A DNA stretch of 64,000 nt from TMP-86 sp044226865 (GTDB taxonomy: Bacteria > Pseudomonadota > Gammaproteobacteria > Steroidobacterales > Steroidobacteraceae): assembly GCA_044226865.1 (NCBI GenBank), contig JBGAGE010000002.1:496001-560000 (forward strand), given 5' to 3'. The notes under the pieces are model-generated. The model did not search any database. It saw nothing but the letters and a program-made list of their open reading frames with translations, and was not told the DNA's origin. Positions 17,453 through 25,403 of the stretch are shown in pieces; positions within the stretch are counted from its first letter, which is position 1; the number at the start of each line of letters is the position of its first letter. The translations under genes and the position numbers were made by a program.

Positions 17453-17974
17453 ATGAACAAGATTTTCGGGCCCGTCATGCAGAACGCCTTCGTGGTCGAT
17501 GACCTCGACGCGGCGATGGATCATTGGATCAACAAGATCGGCATCGGCCCGTTCTTCGTGTTCCAGCACGTCAAGTTCAAGGAGGCTTTTTTCCGCGGCA
17601 AGCCCTGCGAGGTCGACATGACCGCCGCCATGGCCTACTGGGGCGATGTGCAGATCGAACTCATCAAGCAACACAACGACGCGCCCTCCATCTATTCCGA
17701 GTTCCGGCAACGAGGCCTTGCGGGCATGCAGCACATGGGTGTGATCACGCGCGACCTCGATGCCGACCTGCAACGCCTCGCACGCTTGAGCATCGAACCG
17801 GTGCAGTACGGAACGGTGGCTTCCGGCATGCGGTTCGCCTACGTGAGCAGCGATTTCCACCCCGGCGGCATGATCGAGCTCATCGAGGCGAACGATTCGA
17901 TCATGGGCTTTTTCGATTACATGAAATCTACCGCTGCATCATGGAATGGCGAGGAGCCCATACGCAGGTATTGA
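17453..17974 (+). CDS. VOC (glyoxalase/bleomycin resistance) family protein
   Basis: A 173-residue protein of the vicinal oxygen chelate fold. It begins with a typical betaalphabeta entry (MQNAFVVDDLDAAMDHWIN), contains VQIELIKQHNDAPSIYSEF in the first half and HMGVITRDLDADLQRL at the start of the second, and ends in HPGGMIELIEAN. Candidate metal ligands are His in MQHMGV and Glu in MIELIEA. Similar proteins lie beside steroid, terpene and CoA-thioester degradation genes, which matches the enoyl-CoA hydratase gene 133 bp downstream. ATG 17453 starts the fold directly; no strong ribosome site is seen. Reaction unknown. Confidence 0.78.
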   Translation: MNKIFGPVMQNAFVVDDLDAAMDHWINKIGIGPFFVFQHVKFKEAFFRGKPCEVDMTAAMAYWGDVQIELIKQHNDAPSIYSEFRQRGLAGMQHMGVITRDLDADLQRLARLSIEPVQYGTVASGMRFAYVSSDFHPGGMIELIEANDSIMGFFDYMKSTAASWNGEEPIRRY

Positions 17975-18107
17975 AGCCGGTGGCCGCCCGCAGCACCTCC
18001 TGGCGCCGCAACACCGGACGCCAGGCCGATGCCGCGGTCCGGGAATTCCTGGCCAACGCACCCGCCACGCGCCGCACCTGAATCACCCTGCAACACGAGT
18101 CACCCGC

Positions 18108-18911
18108 ATGAACTACCAGACCATCCTGTTCGACTGCCGCGACGGCATCGCACACGTCACGCTCAACCGGCCCGACAAGCTGAACGCCTTCAACCGCGAA
18201 CTGCTCGAGGAACTCATCGACGCCGCGGCCCGCATCCGCAGCGATGCCGCCATCCGCGCCGTGCTGTTGAGTGCGGCCGGGCGCGCCTTCTGCTCGGGTG
18301 CCGACATCGCCGCCGGTGGCTTGCTGAACGATCCGTCGAAGAGCGTGGGCGAGAACGTCGGCGGGCGGCTGCGTTCGCATTTCAATCCCATGATCAATGC
18401 CTGGTATCACCTGCCGATGCCCGTGGTGGTGGCGGTGAACGGCATCGCGGCCGGCGCCGGCGTCAGCCTCGCCCTGGCCGGCGACATCGTCATCGCCGGC
18501 CGGTCGGCGACTTTCATGCAATTGTTCGCGCCAAAGCTGGGACTCATACCCGACCTGGGCAGCACCTACTATCTGCCGCGGCTGGTGGGCACGGCGCGCG
18601 CCAAGGGTCTCACCCTGCTCGGCGAGCCGCTCAGCGCGCAAGCAGCGCTCGACTGGGGATTGATCTGGGGCGTGGCGGAAGATACGGAACTGCTGACCCA
18701 GTGCGAGGCATTGGCGCGCCGCTTCGCCTCCGGCCCCACCCGCGCCTATGGACACATCAAGCGGCTGTTCAATCTCGAACCGCCTGCGACGCTGGAAGAA
18801 CAGCTGGATCAGGAAACGGCCGCGCAGACCGACCTGGGCGACAGCGAGGACTTCTCCGAGGGCGTGCGCGCGTTCCAGGAAAAGCGCGCGCCGCAGTTTC
18901 GCGGGCGTTGA
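18108..18911 (+). CDS. enoyl-CoA hydratase/isomerase family protein (PaaG-like)
   Basis: A 267-residue crotonase. It has the first oxyanion-hole segment FCSGADIAAGG and the second GIAAGAGVSLALAGD. The residue where enoyl-CoA hydratases carry a catalytic Glu falls at LIPDLGSTYYLPRLVG, an arrangement with Asp like PaaG and other isomerases (1,2-epoxyphenylacetyl-CoA isomerase), so an isomerase or atypical hydratase is plausible. Start ATG 18108. It lies on the opposite strand from, and converges on, the slyX unit. Probably part of acyl-CoA breakdown together with the operon at 19.8-25.0 kb. Confidence 0.85.
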   Translation: MNYQTILFDCRDGIAHVTLNRPDKLNAFNRELLEELIDAAARIRSDAAIRAVLLSAAGRAFCSGADIAAGGLLNDPSKSVGENVGGRLRSHFNPMINAWYHLPMPVVVAVNGIAAGAGVSLALAGDIVIAGRSATFMQLFAPKLGLIPDLGSTYYLPRLVGTARAKGLTLLGEPLSAQAALDWGLIWGVAEDTELLTQCEALARRFASGPTRAYGHIKRLFNLEPPATLEEQLDQETAAQTDLGDSEDFSEGVRAFQEKRAPQFRGR

Positions 18912-19049
18912 ACGCCGCCGCGGGGCGTTGCGCCGCCGCCAGTCCTGTTTGACCGGCAGCGACGGGTCGGCCACTTTCAGCAGGTGCTTGCCCAGGCTGC
19001 GCCCGTCAATCCATGGACGCTCAGGCGATCGGTGATGGAGGGCTGCGGT

Positions 19050-19256
19050 TCAGTAATGGGGAGGACGCTCATCCTCCACACTCCACTGCGGCGCGTCGGA
19101 AGCCGCGGCGCGCAAACGGGCAGCCAGGGCTTCCACTTCCATGCGCAATTGCTCCACCTGGCGCCGCTGATGCAGCAGCTCATCGCTCAATTGGGCATTG
19201 GCCTGCTCCAGGAACGCGATCTTGCTCTCCAGGGATTCGAGCCGGTCCACGTTCAC
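19050..19256 (-). CDS. slyX: SlyX family protein
   Basis: A 68-residue coiled-coil protein. Heptad-like leucines run through about residues 5-50 (LESLESKIAFLEQANAQLSDELL), and the C-terminal RPPHY is the SlyX hallmark. SlyX is a small protein of unknown role, named for lying next to slyD in E. coli. The start overlaps the upstream hypothetical gene's stop by ATGA, so they are co-translated. No slyD is in the window. Confidence 0.88.
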   Translation of the reverse strand: MNVDRLESLESKIAFLEQANAQLSDELLHQRRQVEQLRMEVEALAARLRAAASDAPQWSVEDERPPHY

Positions 19257-19606
19257 GCGCCTCCGCGCATCACGTCCGCCATCTGCCGGTGCATGTTCTG
19301 CACGCCGGTTTCATTGCGGCCGATGATGCAAATGAAACCTATCCCTGGGTCGAGTGACTTCTGCACGAGCTGGCCCATCCGGTAATCCTCGTTTATGACC
19401 ACCTGCGCGATCATGTTGAAGAACTCCGCAGCCGGGAACACATGGTACACGAAGGACCTGTGATCGCGCGGCTGTCGAACCTGCGGCTGGCGCCCGGCCA
19501 CGACCTCGAGCATCACCCGGACCTGTTGCTGCGCGGCCTGAAGAAGCTGCGCATCGAGTTTGGCCCCGCGTGAAAATGCAGTGTTTCCCCGACGCCTGCC
19601 GCGCAT
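19253..19606 (-). CDS. hypothetical protein coupled to slyX
   Basis: About 117 residues; no family recognised. The central part (HRSFVYHVFPAAEFFNMIA, then YRMGQLVQKSLDPGIGFIC) looks like a compact soluble alpha/beta domain and is not low complexity. The start is uncertain: ATG 19606 gives a basic N terminus (MRGRRRGNTAF); an internal ATG at 19513 would give about 86 residues. Its stop overlaps slyX by four bases, which argues the frame is real. The residues GFICIIGRNETGVQNMHRQ near the end are distinctive for a homology search. Confidence 0.5.
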   Translation of the reverse strand: MRGRRRGNTAFSRGAKLDAQLLQAAQQQVRVMLEVVAGRQPQVRQPRDHRSFVYHVFPAAEFFNMIAQVVINEDYRMGQLVQKSLDPGIGFICIIGRNETGVQNMHRQMADVMRGGA

Positions 19607-19703
19607 GCAGCCCCCGCAAAGCGGACATAATGCCGGGGGAACGGCGTAGCATCTCACCGCGATTTCCGCACGGCTTTCGTACCATGCTCTCCGACACCCG
19701 GCA

Positions 19704-19760
19704 GCATGGATGCGCTAGTCAGGGTGCCCTAGGAGCAAAGCCGCGCGCATGGATGCGCGC
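19704..19760. repeat. 12-bp direct repeat, second copy inside a hairpin after the acyl-CoA dehydrogenase gene
   Basis: GCATGGATGCGC occurs at 19704-19715 and again at 19747-19758. The second copy lies within the perfect inverted repeat GCGCGCAT-GG-ATGCGCGC at 19743-19760, four bases after the acyl-CoA dehydrogenase stop on the minus strand. The hairpin may act as a terminator or mRNA end stabiliser for the beta-oxidation operon; there is no T tract. The remaining bases from 19607 to 19764 show nothing else. Confidence 0.4.
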
Positions 19761-19764
19761 GCAT

Positions 19765-20943
19765 TCACTGCATCTTGCGCTCATCCAATCCCATGCCGCG
19801 GGCGATGATCTCCTTCATGATCTCCGAAGTGCCCGCATAGATCCGTGAGATGCGCGCATCGGCGTACATGCGGCAGATGCGGTATTCCTCCATGTAGCCG
19901 GCACCGCCGTGCAACTGCAGGCATTCGTCCATCACCCTCCCCTCGAGCTCGCTGCAGAGGAGCTTGGCGGAGGCGGCCGTCTCGGCGCTCAGGCGGCCGG
20001 CATTGTGCTGTATGACGCAATGGTCGACGAACACCTGCGCCGCATCGATCTGCGTGCGCATCTCGGCCATCTTGAAGCGCGCGTTCTGGTAGGACCCCAG
20101 CGCCTTGCCGAACACACGCCGCTCCTTGATGAATTGCATGGTCAGGTCGAACGCCTCCTGTGAATGCGAAATGTACTGGCAGGCGCCGATCAGGCGCTCC
20201 TCCACCAGGAACTGCGCCAGGTAATAGAAGCCGCGGCTGGCATCGCCCAGCACGTTGGCCTTGGGAACCTTGACGTTCTCGAAGAACAGCTCGGAAGTGT
20301 CCTGCGCCTTCAGCCCCAGCTTCTGCAGGTTGCGCCCGCGTCGAAACCCCGGCATGTCGCGCTCGACCAGGAACAGCCCCAGGCCATGGCGCTTGTCGGG
20401 CACCGTGCGCGCCGCGACGATGATGAGATCGCCGATCTGGCCGTTGGAGATGTAGGTCTTCGAACCATTCAACAGCCAGTGATCGCCATGGTCCTCGGCG
20501 TGGGTCTTCATGCCCGCGAGGTCGCTGCCCGCGCCGGGTTCGGTCATGGCGATGGCCAGGATGGTCTTGCCGCTGGCGCAGCCGGGCAGGAAGCGGCTCT
20601 TCTGCTCCTCGGAGCCCAGCTTGCCCAGGTACGGTCCCACCAGGCGCGTGTGCAGCGGCAGGAAGAAGCCCGGCTCGCCGTGCCGCATGTTTTCCTCGAT
20701 CATGATCTGCTCATAGCGGAAGTCGGTGATGCCGGCGCCGCCGTATTTCTCGTCCGCCCACATCATGAGGTACCCCTGCGCTCCGGCCTTCTCGTAGGCC
20801 TCGCGGTCCACCTGGCCCGCCTCGCGCCAGCGCTGCGCGTGCGGAGCGACCTCCTTCTGCACGAATTTGCGGAAGCTGTCGCGGAACATGTCGTGCTCGG
20901 GCTCGAAGATCGTGCGCGGCAGGGCGGTGCTGCTGTCGTTCAT
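19765..20943 (-). CDS. acyl-CoA dehydrogenase
   Basis: A 392-residue flavoprotein that makes the first double bond in acyl-CoA beta-oxidation, passing electrons to ETF. Signatures: AMTEPGAGSDLAGMKT (FAD-binding ACAD signature 1), the isoalloxazine segment NGSKTYISNGQIGDL, and QLHGGAGYMEEYRICRMYADARI with the catalytic-base Glu in YMEEY. The C-terminal IYAGTSEIMKEII is also typical. Length matches medium/long-chain acyl-CoA dehydrogenases. Last gene of a tetR-thiolase-FadJ-ACAD operon; a 15-bp gap separates it from the FadJ-like gene. Confidence 0.93.
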   Translation of the reverse strand: MNDSSTALPRTIFEPEHDMFRDSFRKFVQKEVAPHAQRWREAGQVDREAYEKAGAQGYLMMWADEKYGGAGITDFRYEQIMIEENMRHGEPGFFLPLHTRLVGPYLGKLGSEEQKSRFLPGCASGKTILAIAMTEPGAGSDLAGMKTHAEDHGDHWLLNGSKTYISNGQIGDLIIVAARTVPDKRHGLGLFLVERDMPGFRRGRNLQKLGLKAQDTSELFFENVKVPKANVLGDASRGFYYLAQFLVEERLIGACQYISHSQEAFDLTMQFIKERRVFGKALGSYQNARFKMAEMRTQIDAAQVFVDHCVIQHNAGRLSAETAASAKLLCSELEGRVMDECLQLHGGAGYMEEYRICRMYADARISRIYAGTSEIMKEIIARGMGLDERKMQ

Positions 20944-20958
20944 GGTGTTCGATTTCCT

Positions 20959-23145
20959 TCAGGCGGCGGTGGGCGCTTCGGTGGACGCTTCGGTGGGCGC
21001 TCCGGTGTCGTGAAAGGGCCGGCCTTCGCGCGCACGCGCGATCAGCCAGCGCGAGGGTTTGAAGCGCGGCCCGTGGCGCTTGGCCAAGCGGTTGCATTCC
21101 TCGACGAACGCGGCGATGCCCAGCGTATCGATGAACGACAGCGTGCCGCCGGTGTAGGCCGGGAACCCGAAGCCCAGGATGGAGCCCAAGTCGCCATCGG
21201 CGGGGTGCGTCAACACGCCCTCCTCCAGGCAGCGCGCGGTCTCCAGCGCCTGGATGTACAGCAGGCGCTTGCGCACTTCCTCCGCTTCCGGCTGCTGTGC
21301 GGCGCGCGGATACACCTGCGCAAGGCCCGGCCAGAGGAACTTGCGCCCGTCGGCGGGGTACTCGTAGAACCCGCCGCCGCCGCGGCGGCCGATGCGCTTC
21401 AAATCCTCCACGAATTTGTGCAGCACGTCGTAGTACACCGGCTTCACGTATTTCTCGCCGAGGTCGGCTTCGGATTGCTTGAGCACCTTGTACTGCAGTT
21501 CGAGCGTCACCTCATCACTCACGGCCAACGGACCCACCGGCATGCCGGCCTGCCGCGCCACGTTCTCGATCAGCGCCGGGTTCACGCCCTCCTCCAGCAT
21601 CTTCATGCCTTCGGCGCAGTAGGTCCCGAACACGCGGCTGGTGTAGAAGCCGCGGCTGTCGTTCACCACGATGGGCGTCTTACGCAACTGCGCCACGTAG
21701 TCCAGCGCCTTGGCGATGGTTTCCTGCGAGGTCTTCTTGCCGACGATGATCTCCACCAGCGGCATCTTCTCCACGGGCGAGAAGAAATGGATGCCGATGA
21801 ACTGCTTCGGGCGTTGCGATGCGGTCGCAAGGCCGGTGATCGGCAGCGTGGAGGTGTTGCTCGCGAATACCGCGCTCTTCGGGATCACCGCTTCGGCCTT
21901 GCGCGTGACGTCGGCCTTGATGTCGCGCTGTTCGAATACGGCCTCGACGATCAGGTCGCAGTTCGCCAGCGCGGCGTAGTCCGTGGTCGGCTGGATGCGC
22001 GCCAGCAAGGCATCGCCCTTCTCACGCGTGGTGCGGCCTTTCTCCACATCCTTGGCGATGAGGTTGGCCGAATAGGACTTGCCCTTGTCGGCCTGCGCCT
22101 GTGTGGAATCCAGCAGTACCACCTCGATGCCTGCCAGGGCGGAGGAATACGCAATCCCCGAGCCCATCATGCCGGCGCCGAGGATACCGAGCTTGCGCAC
22201 CTGCGATTTCGGCACCTCCGCGGGGCGCCGCGACAGCTTGTCCGCCAGGCCCTTGTTGATGAACATGGTGCGCATGAGATTGCGCGCCACGGGTCCCGAC
22301 AGGAGCTTGGCGAACTGCTGCGACTCGATCTTCAGCCCCTGGTCGATGGGCACCTGCGTGCCTTCGAACACGCAGGAGAGGATCGCCACCGGCGCCGGAT
22401 AATTGCGCTGCGTGAGCTTGGCGGCCAGCGCCGTGCCCACCATGAAGGTCTGTGCCGTGGCGGGCGACATCGCGCCGCCGCCGGGTATCTTGAAGCCCTT
22501 CTTGTCCCAGGGCTGCACTGCCTCCGGGGAGCCCAGCAACCAGCGGCGCGCGCTCGCCACCACCTCGGACGGCGCGGCCAGCGCATGCACGACGCCCAGC
22601 TTGAGCGCTTCCTCCGGCTTCAGCGGCTTGCCCTGCGTAAGGATGGGAACGGCGGCGTTGATGCCGATCAAACGCGGCAGACGCTGCGTACCGCCCGCAC
22701 CCGGCAACAGCCCGATGGTGACCTCGGGCAATCCCACGGTGGCCTTGGGGTCGTTGCTCAGCACGCGGTAGTGACAGGCCAGGCACAGCTCGAGGCCACC
22801 GCCCAGCGCCAGTCCATTGATCGCCGCGGCCACCGGCTTGCCGCAGGTCTCCAGCTTGCGATACAGGCCGGTGAGCACCTGGCTGGCCTTCATGGCATAC
22901 GCCAGCGCATCGGGACGATCGTGGGTGTTCACCATGTCCTTGATGTCGGCGCCCGCAACGAAGCTGGACTTGCCCGAGGTGATCAGCAGGCCCTTCACGG
23001 CCGGATTGGCGCGGACCGAGTCGATGGCGGCGTCGAGTTCGCTCAACAGCCCCGGCGTCAGCACGTTCATCGGCCGGTCCTTGACGTCGATGCTGAGGGT
23101 CATGATGCCGTCGGCATCGGTGGTGATGGTCAGGTGGGATGACAT
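20959..23145 (-). CDS. bifunctional enoyl-CoA hydratase/3-hydroxyacyl-CoA dehydrogenase (FadJ/FadB-like)
   Basis: A 728-residue trifunctional-type alpha subunit. N-terminal crotonase domain (about 1-190) with SSFVAGADIKDM and GLALGGGLELCLACH; linker; NAD-binding domain starting KLGILGAGMMGSGIAY near residue 325; substrate pocket IGIHFFSPVEKMPLVEI and C-terminal 3HCDH domain to about residue 715. It hydrates enoyl-CoA and oxidises the 3-hydroxy product to 3-ketoacyl-CoA for the thiolase upstream. Start ATG 23145 lies 11 bases after the thiolase stop. The last residues repeat APTEASTEAPT, from three tandem 12-bp DNA units. Confidence 0.93.
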   Translation of the reverse strand: MSSHLTITTDADGIMTLSIDVKDRPMNVLTPGLLSELDAAIDSVRANPAVKGLLITSGKSSFVAGADIKDMVNTHDRPDALAYAMKASQVLTGLYRKLETCGKPVAAAINGLALGGGLELCLACHYRVLSNDPKATVGLPEVTIGLLPGAGGTQRLPRLIGINAAVPILTQGKPLKPEEALKLGVVHALAAPSEVVASARRWLLGSPEAVQPWDKKGFKIPGGGAMSPATAQTFMVGTALAAKLTQRNYPAPVAILSCVFEGTQVPIDQGLKIESQQFAKLLSGPVARNLMRTMFINKGLADKLSRRPAEVPKSQVRKLGILGAGMMGSGIAYSSALAGIEVVLLDSTQAQADKGKSYSANLIAKDVEKGRTTREKGDALLARIQPTTDYAALANCDLIVEAVFEQRDIKADVTRKAEAVIPKSAVFASNTSTLPITGLATASQRPKQFIGIHFFSPVEKMPLVEIIVGKKTSQETIAKALDYVAQLRKTPIVVNDSRGFYTSRVFGTYCAEGMKMLEEGVNPALIENVARQAGMPVGPLAVSDEVTLELQYKVLKQSEADLGEKYVKPVYYDVLHKFVEDLKRIGRRGGGGFYEYPADGRKFLWPGLAQVYPRAAQQPEAEEVRKRLLYIQALETARCLEEGVLTHPADGDLGSILGFGFPAYTGGTLSFIDTLGIAAFVEECNRLAKRHGPRFKPSRWLIARAREGRPFHDTGAPTEASTEAPTAA
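20968..21003. repeat. three tandem 12-bp units at the 3' end of the FadJ-like gene
   Basis: Copies read GGTGGGCGCTTC, GGTGGACGCTTC and GGTGGGCGCTCC. They encode the Thr/Glu/Ala/Pro-rich tail of the FadJ-like protein and look like a recent in-frame slippage expansion. Confidence 0.7.
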
Positions 23146-23156
23146 GTGCGTGTCCT

Positions 23157-24365
23157 TCAGATCCGTTCGATGATGGTGGCCGTGCCCATGCCGGCGCCGA
23201 CGCACAGCGTGATCAGCGCGGTGCGCAAGTCGCGGCGCTCGAGCTCATCGAGCACGGTGCCGAGGATCATGGCGCCGGTGGCTCCCAGCGGATGACCCAT
23301 GGCGATGGCGCCGCCATTGACGTTGACCTTGGCCGGGTCCAGCTGCATGTCGCGCATGAAGCGCAGCACCACGCTGGCGAACGCCTCGTTGATCTCGAAC
23401 AGGTCGATGTCGGCCGTGGTCATGCCCGCCCGCTTCAACGCCTTGCGCGTGGCGGCCGCGGGACCGGTGAGCATGATCATGGGCTCGCTGCCGATGGAGG
23501 CGAAGGCGACGATGCGCGCGCGCGGCGCAAGACCCATCTTCTTGCCCGCCTTCTTGTTGCCGAGCAGCACCGCGGCCGCACCATCGACGATGCCGCTCGA
23601 GTTGCCGGCCGTGTGCACGTGCTCCACGCTTTCCACCTGCGGATAGCGCTGCAACGCGACGGCATCGAACCCGCCCTGCTCGCCCGGCACCACGAAGGCC
23701 GGCTTCAACTTGGCCAGATCATCGAGGGTGGTCTGCGGCCGCATGTACTCGTCGCGGTCGAGCGCGATCTCGCCCAGGCCATCGCGCACCGGGATGATGG
23801 AGCGGGAAAAGCGCCCGTCCGACCAGGCCGCTTGCGCACGCTGCTGGCTCTGCAGCGCATAGCGGTCGACGGTCTCGCGCGAGTAGCCATCGAGCGTGGC
23901 AATCAGGTCCGCGCCGATGCCCTGCGGCGCGAAGTAACTGTGGAAGGCCACGGCAGGATCGGTCATCCAGGCGCCGCCATCGGCGCCGATGGGCACGCGC
24001 GACATGGACTCCACGCCGCCGCCGATGACCACATCGGATTGCCCCGACATGATCTGCGCGGCCGCGGTGTTCACCGCCTCGAGGCCGGAGGCGCAGAAGC
24101 GGTTCAACTGCTTGCCCGGCACCGACTCGTCGTAATCGGCCACGATGGCGGCGACGCGCGCGATGTCGCTGCCCTGCTCGCCGATCGGCGAGACGCAGCC
24201 CAGCACCACGTCATCCACCAGCGCGGTATCGAGCCGGTTGCGGTCACGCACCGCACCGAGCGTCTGCGCCGCGAGTTGGATGGGCGTGATCGCATGCAGG
24301 GAGCCATCGGGCTTGCCGCGGCCGCGCGGCGTGCGCACATGGTCAAAGATGAGGGCGTCGGTCAT
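23157..24365 (-). CDS. acetyl-CoA C-acyltransferase (thiolase)
   Basis: A 402-residue thiolase, catalysing CoA-dependent cleavage of 3-ketoacyl-CoA. The nucleophile Cys91 lies in NRFCASGLEAVN, the base His in NGGAIAMGHPLGATGA and the second Cys in TLCVGAGMGTA. Start ATG 24365 lies inside the 3' end of the tetR gene (23-base overlap), giving tight coupling. With the FadJ-like and acyl-CoA dehydrogenase genes downstream it completes a beta-oxidation spiral; an acyl-CoA ligase is not nearby. Confidence 0.93.
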   Translation of the reverse strand: MTDALIFDHVRTPRGRGKPDGSLHAITPIQLAAQTLGAVRDRNRLDTALVDDVVLGCVSPIGEQGSDIARVAAIVADYDESVPGKQLNRFCASGLEAVNTAAAQIMSGQSDVVIGGGVESMSRVPIGADGGAWMTDPAVAFHSYFAPQGIGADLIATLDGYSRETVDRYALQSQQRAQAAWSDGRFSRSIIPVRDGLGEIALDRDEYMRPQTTLDDLAKLKPAFVVPGEQGGFDAVALQRYPQVESVEHVHTAGNSSGIVDGAAAVLLGNKKAGKKMGLAPRARIVAFASIGSEPMIMLTGPAAATRKALKRAGMTTADIDLFEINEAFASVVLRFMRDMQLDPAKVNVNGGAIAMGHPLGATGAMILGTVLDELERRDLRTALITLCVGAGMGTATIIERI

Positions 24366-25047
24366 CGTGATGTCCTTTCGGTTTGGTCCGGTTGGAACTG
24401 GGCGCGGTGCCCGCCGGCGCGCACAGGCGCAGGCGCACATCGCTCTTCAATTGGGCATGCATGGCTTCCAGCGGCACGCGGTCGTTCACCAGCCATTGGA
24501 AGACCATGCCGGCCATGCTGGCGCAGAACTGCTCGGCGACGCGTTCCGCATCGACGGCGGCCGGCACGCTGCCTTGCGCCTGCCCCAGCCGCACCCAGCG
24601 GCTGATGTCGGCGCGCTGCACCTCGTGTACCCGCGCGACGTTGGCGCGATACTCGGAAGCCGGGTCGATGCTGGTGAACCACAAGAGGTACATGGCGCGC
24701 ACCTCGTCCGGTGCCGTGCGCAGGAAATGCAGGTGCGCATCGACGGCGGCGCACAGCGCATCCGCGCCCACCTGCGCGCCGACCTCCGATTGCAGCAGTT
24801 GCAGCCAGCGCTGCGAGGCCTGCTGCAGCACATGGCGCAACAAGCCTGCTTTGGAGCCGAAGCGATGCGTGGCGAGCCCCCGGCTGTAGCCGGCGCGCTG
24901 CCCGAGCCGGGCCAGCGTGGTGCCGCGCACGCCATCGCTCACCAGCAGATGCACGGCGGCGGAGGACATCAGGCGGTCGGACATCGCCGTGCGTTGTGCC
25001 TGGCGGCGGCGTGCGGTGGGTGGCGGGGCCATCTGCGGCGGACTCAT
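24343..25047 (-). CDS. TetR-family transcriptional regulator
   Basis: A 234-residue regulator. The helix-turn-helix is seen as TTLARLGQRAGYSRGLATHRFGSKAGLLRHV near residues 44-75. The ligand domain follows and ends in a hydrophilic His/Lys tail (KPKGHHDDRRPHL). It heads a beta-oxidation operon and its own ATG (25047) lies inside a perfect 25-bp palindrome, so autorepression plus control of the operon is likely, with acyl-CoA or a pathway intermediate as inducer (as in PsrA/FadR-TetR regulators). ATG 25047 has no clear ribosome site; in-frame ATGs at 25032 and 24984 are alternatives. Confidence 0.85.
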   Translation of the reverse strand: MSPPQMAPPPTARRRQAQRTAMSDRLMSSAAVHLLVSDGVRGTTLARLGQRAGYSRGLATHRFGSKAGLLRHVLQQASQRWLQLLQSEVGAQVGADALCAAVDAHLHFLRTAPDEVRAMYLLWFTSIDPASEYRANVARVHEVQRADISRWVRLGQAQGSVPAAVDAERVAEQFCASMAGMVFQWLVNDRVPLEAMHAQLKSDVRLRLCAPAGTAPSSNRTKPKGHHDDRRPHL

Positions 25048-25070
25048 TTACTTGTCAATGACAAGTAAAT
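25046..25070. promoter_or_regulatory. perfect palindromic operator for the TetR regulator
   Basis: ATTTACTTGTCA-A-TGACAAGTAAAT: two perfect 12-bp arms and a one-base centre. It covers the first two bases of the tetR start codon as annotated and lies between the feo operon end (25107) and tetR. Symmetry and position are seen directly; binding by the adjacent regulator is inferred. Confidence 0.75.
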
Positions 25071-25106
25071 TACCCGCAAAGGCGCCTGCTTGGCAAGATG
25101 CACGGA

Positions 25107-25403
25107 TCAGCGGCGTCGCTTGAGGGTGTCCAACGGTACGCGGATGTCGGTGGGCTTGGCGCCGCGCGGCGCACCGCCCGCGCCGCAATCACCACATCCG
25201 CCGCACCCGGCCGCCTGCAGGTGGCGGTCCGCCGCGCGCTCCAGCCGTTGCGCGGCCGCGCGCAGCGACAGGACACTGGCCGCGGCCGCCAGGGTCTGCA
25301 GCAGGCGCGCCCGCCACGGCCGCGGCGCCAGCGACAGGAAGGCGAAACACAGCGCCACCCCGGTGATGCTGACGACGATCAGCAGGTCGAGCGGCCCGCT
25401 CAT
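25107..25403 (-). CDS. small Cys-rich membrane protein following feoB (DUF6587-like)
   Basis: A 98-residue protein with one N-terminal transmembrane helix (about residues 7-26) and a cysteine cluster CGGCGDCGAGG near residues 67-77, followed by a basic tail. Its ATG overlaps the feoB stop (ATGA). Short membrane proteins with Cys pairs often follow feoB in bacteria that lack feoC, and are thought to help ferrous iron handling at the FeoB channel; the three to four cysteines here could bind iron or an Fe-S cluster. The role is inferred from context. Confidence 0.65.
   Translation of the reverse strand: MSGPLDLLIVVSITGVALCFAFLSLAPRPWRARLLQTLAAAASVLSLRAAAQRLERAADRHLQAAGCGGCGDCGAGGAPRGAKPTDIRVPLDTLKRRR

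Noticed and set aside
20164..23142. A 992-codon + strand open frame opposite the acyl-CoA dehydrogenase and FadJ-like genes
   Set aside because: Shadow of real genes on the minus strand; no recognisable domain.
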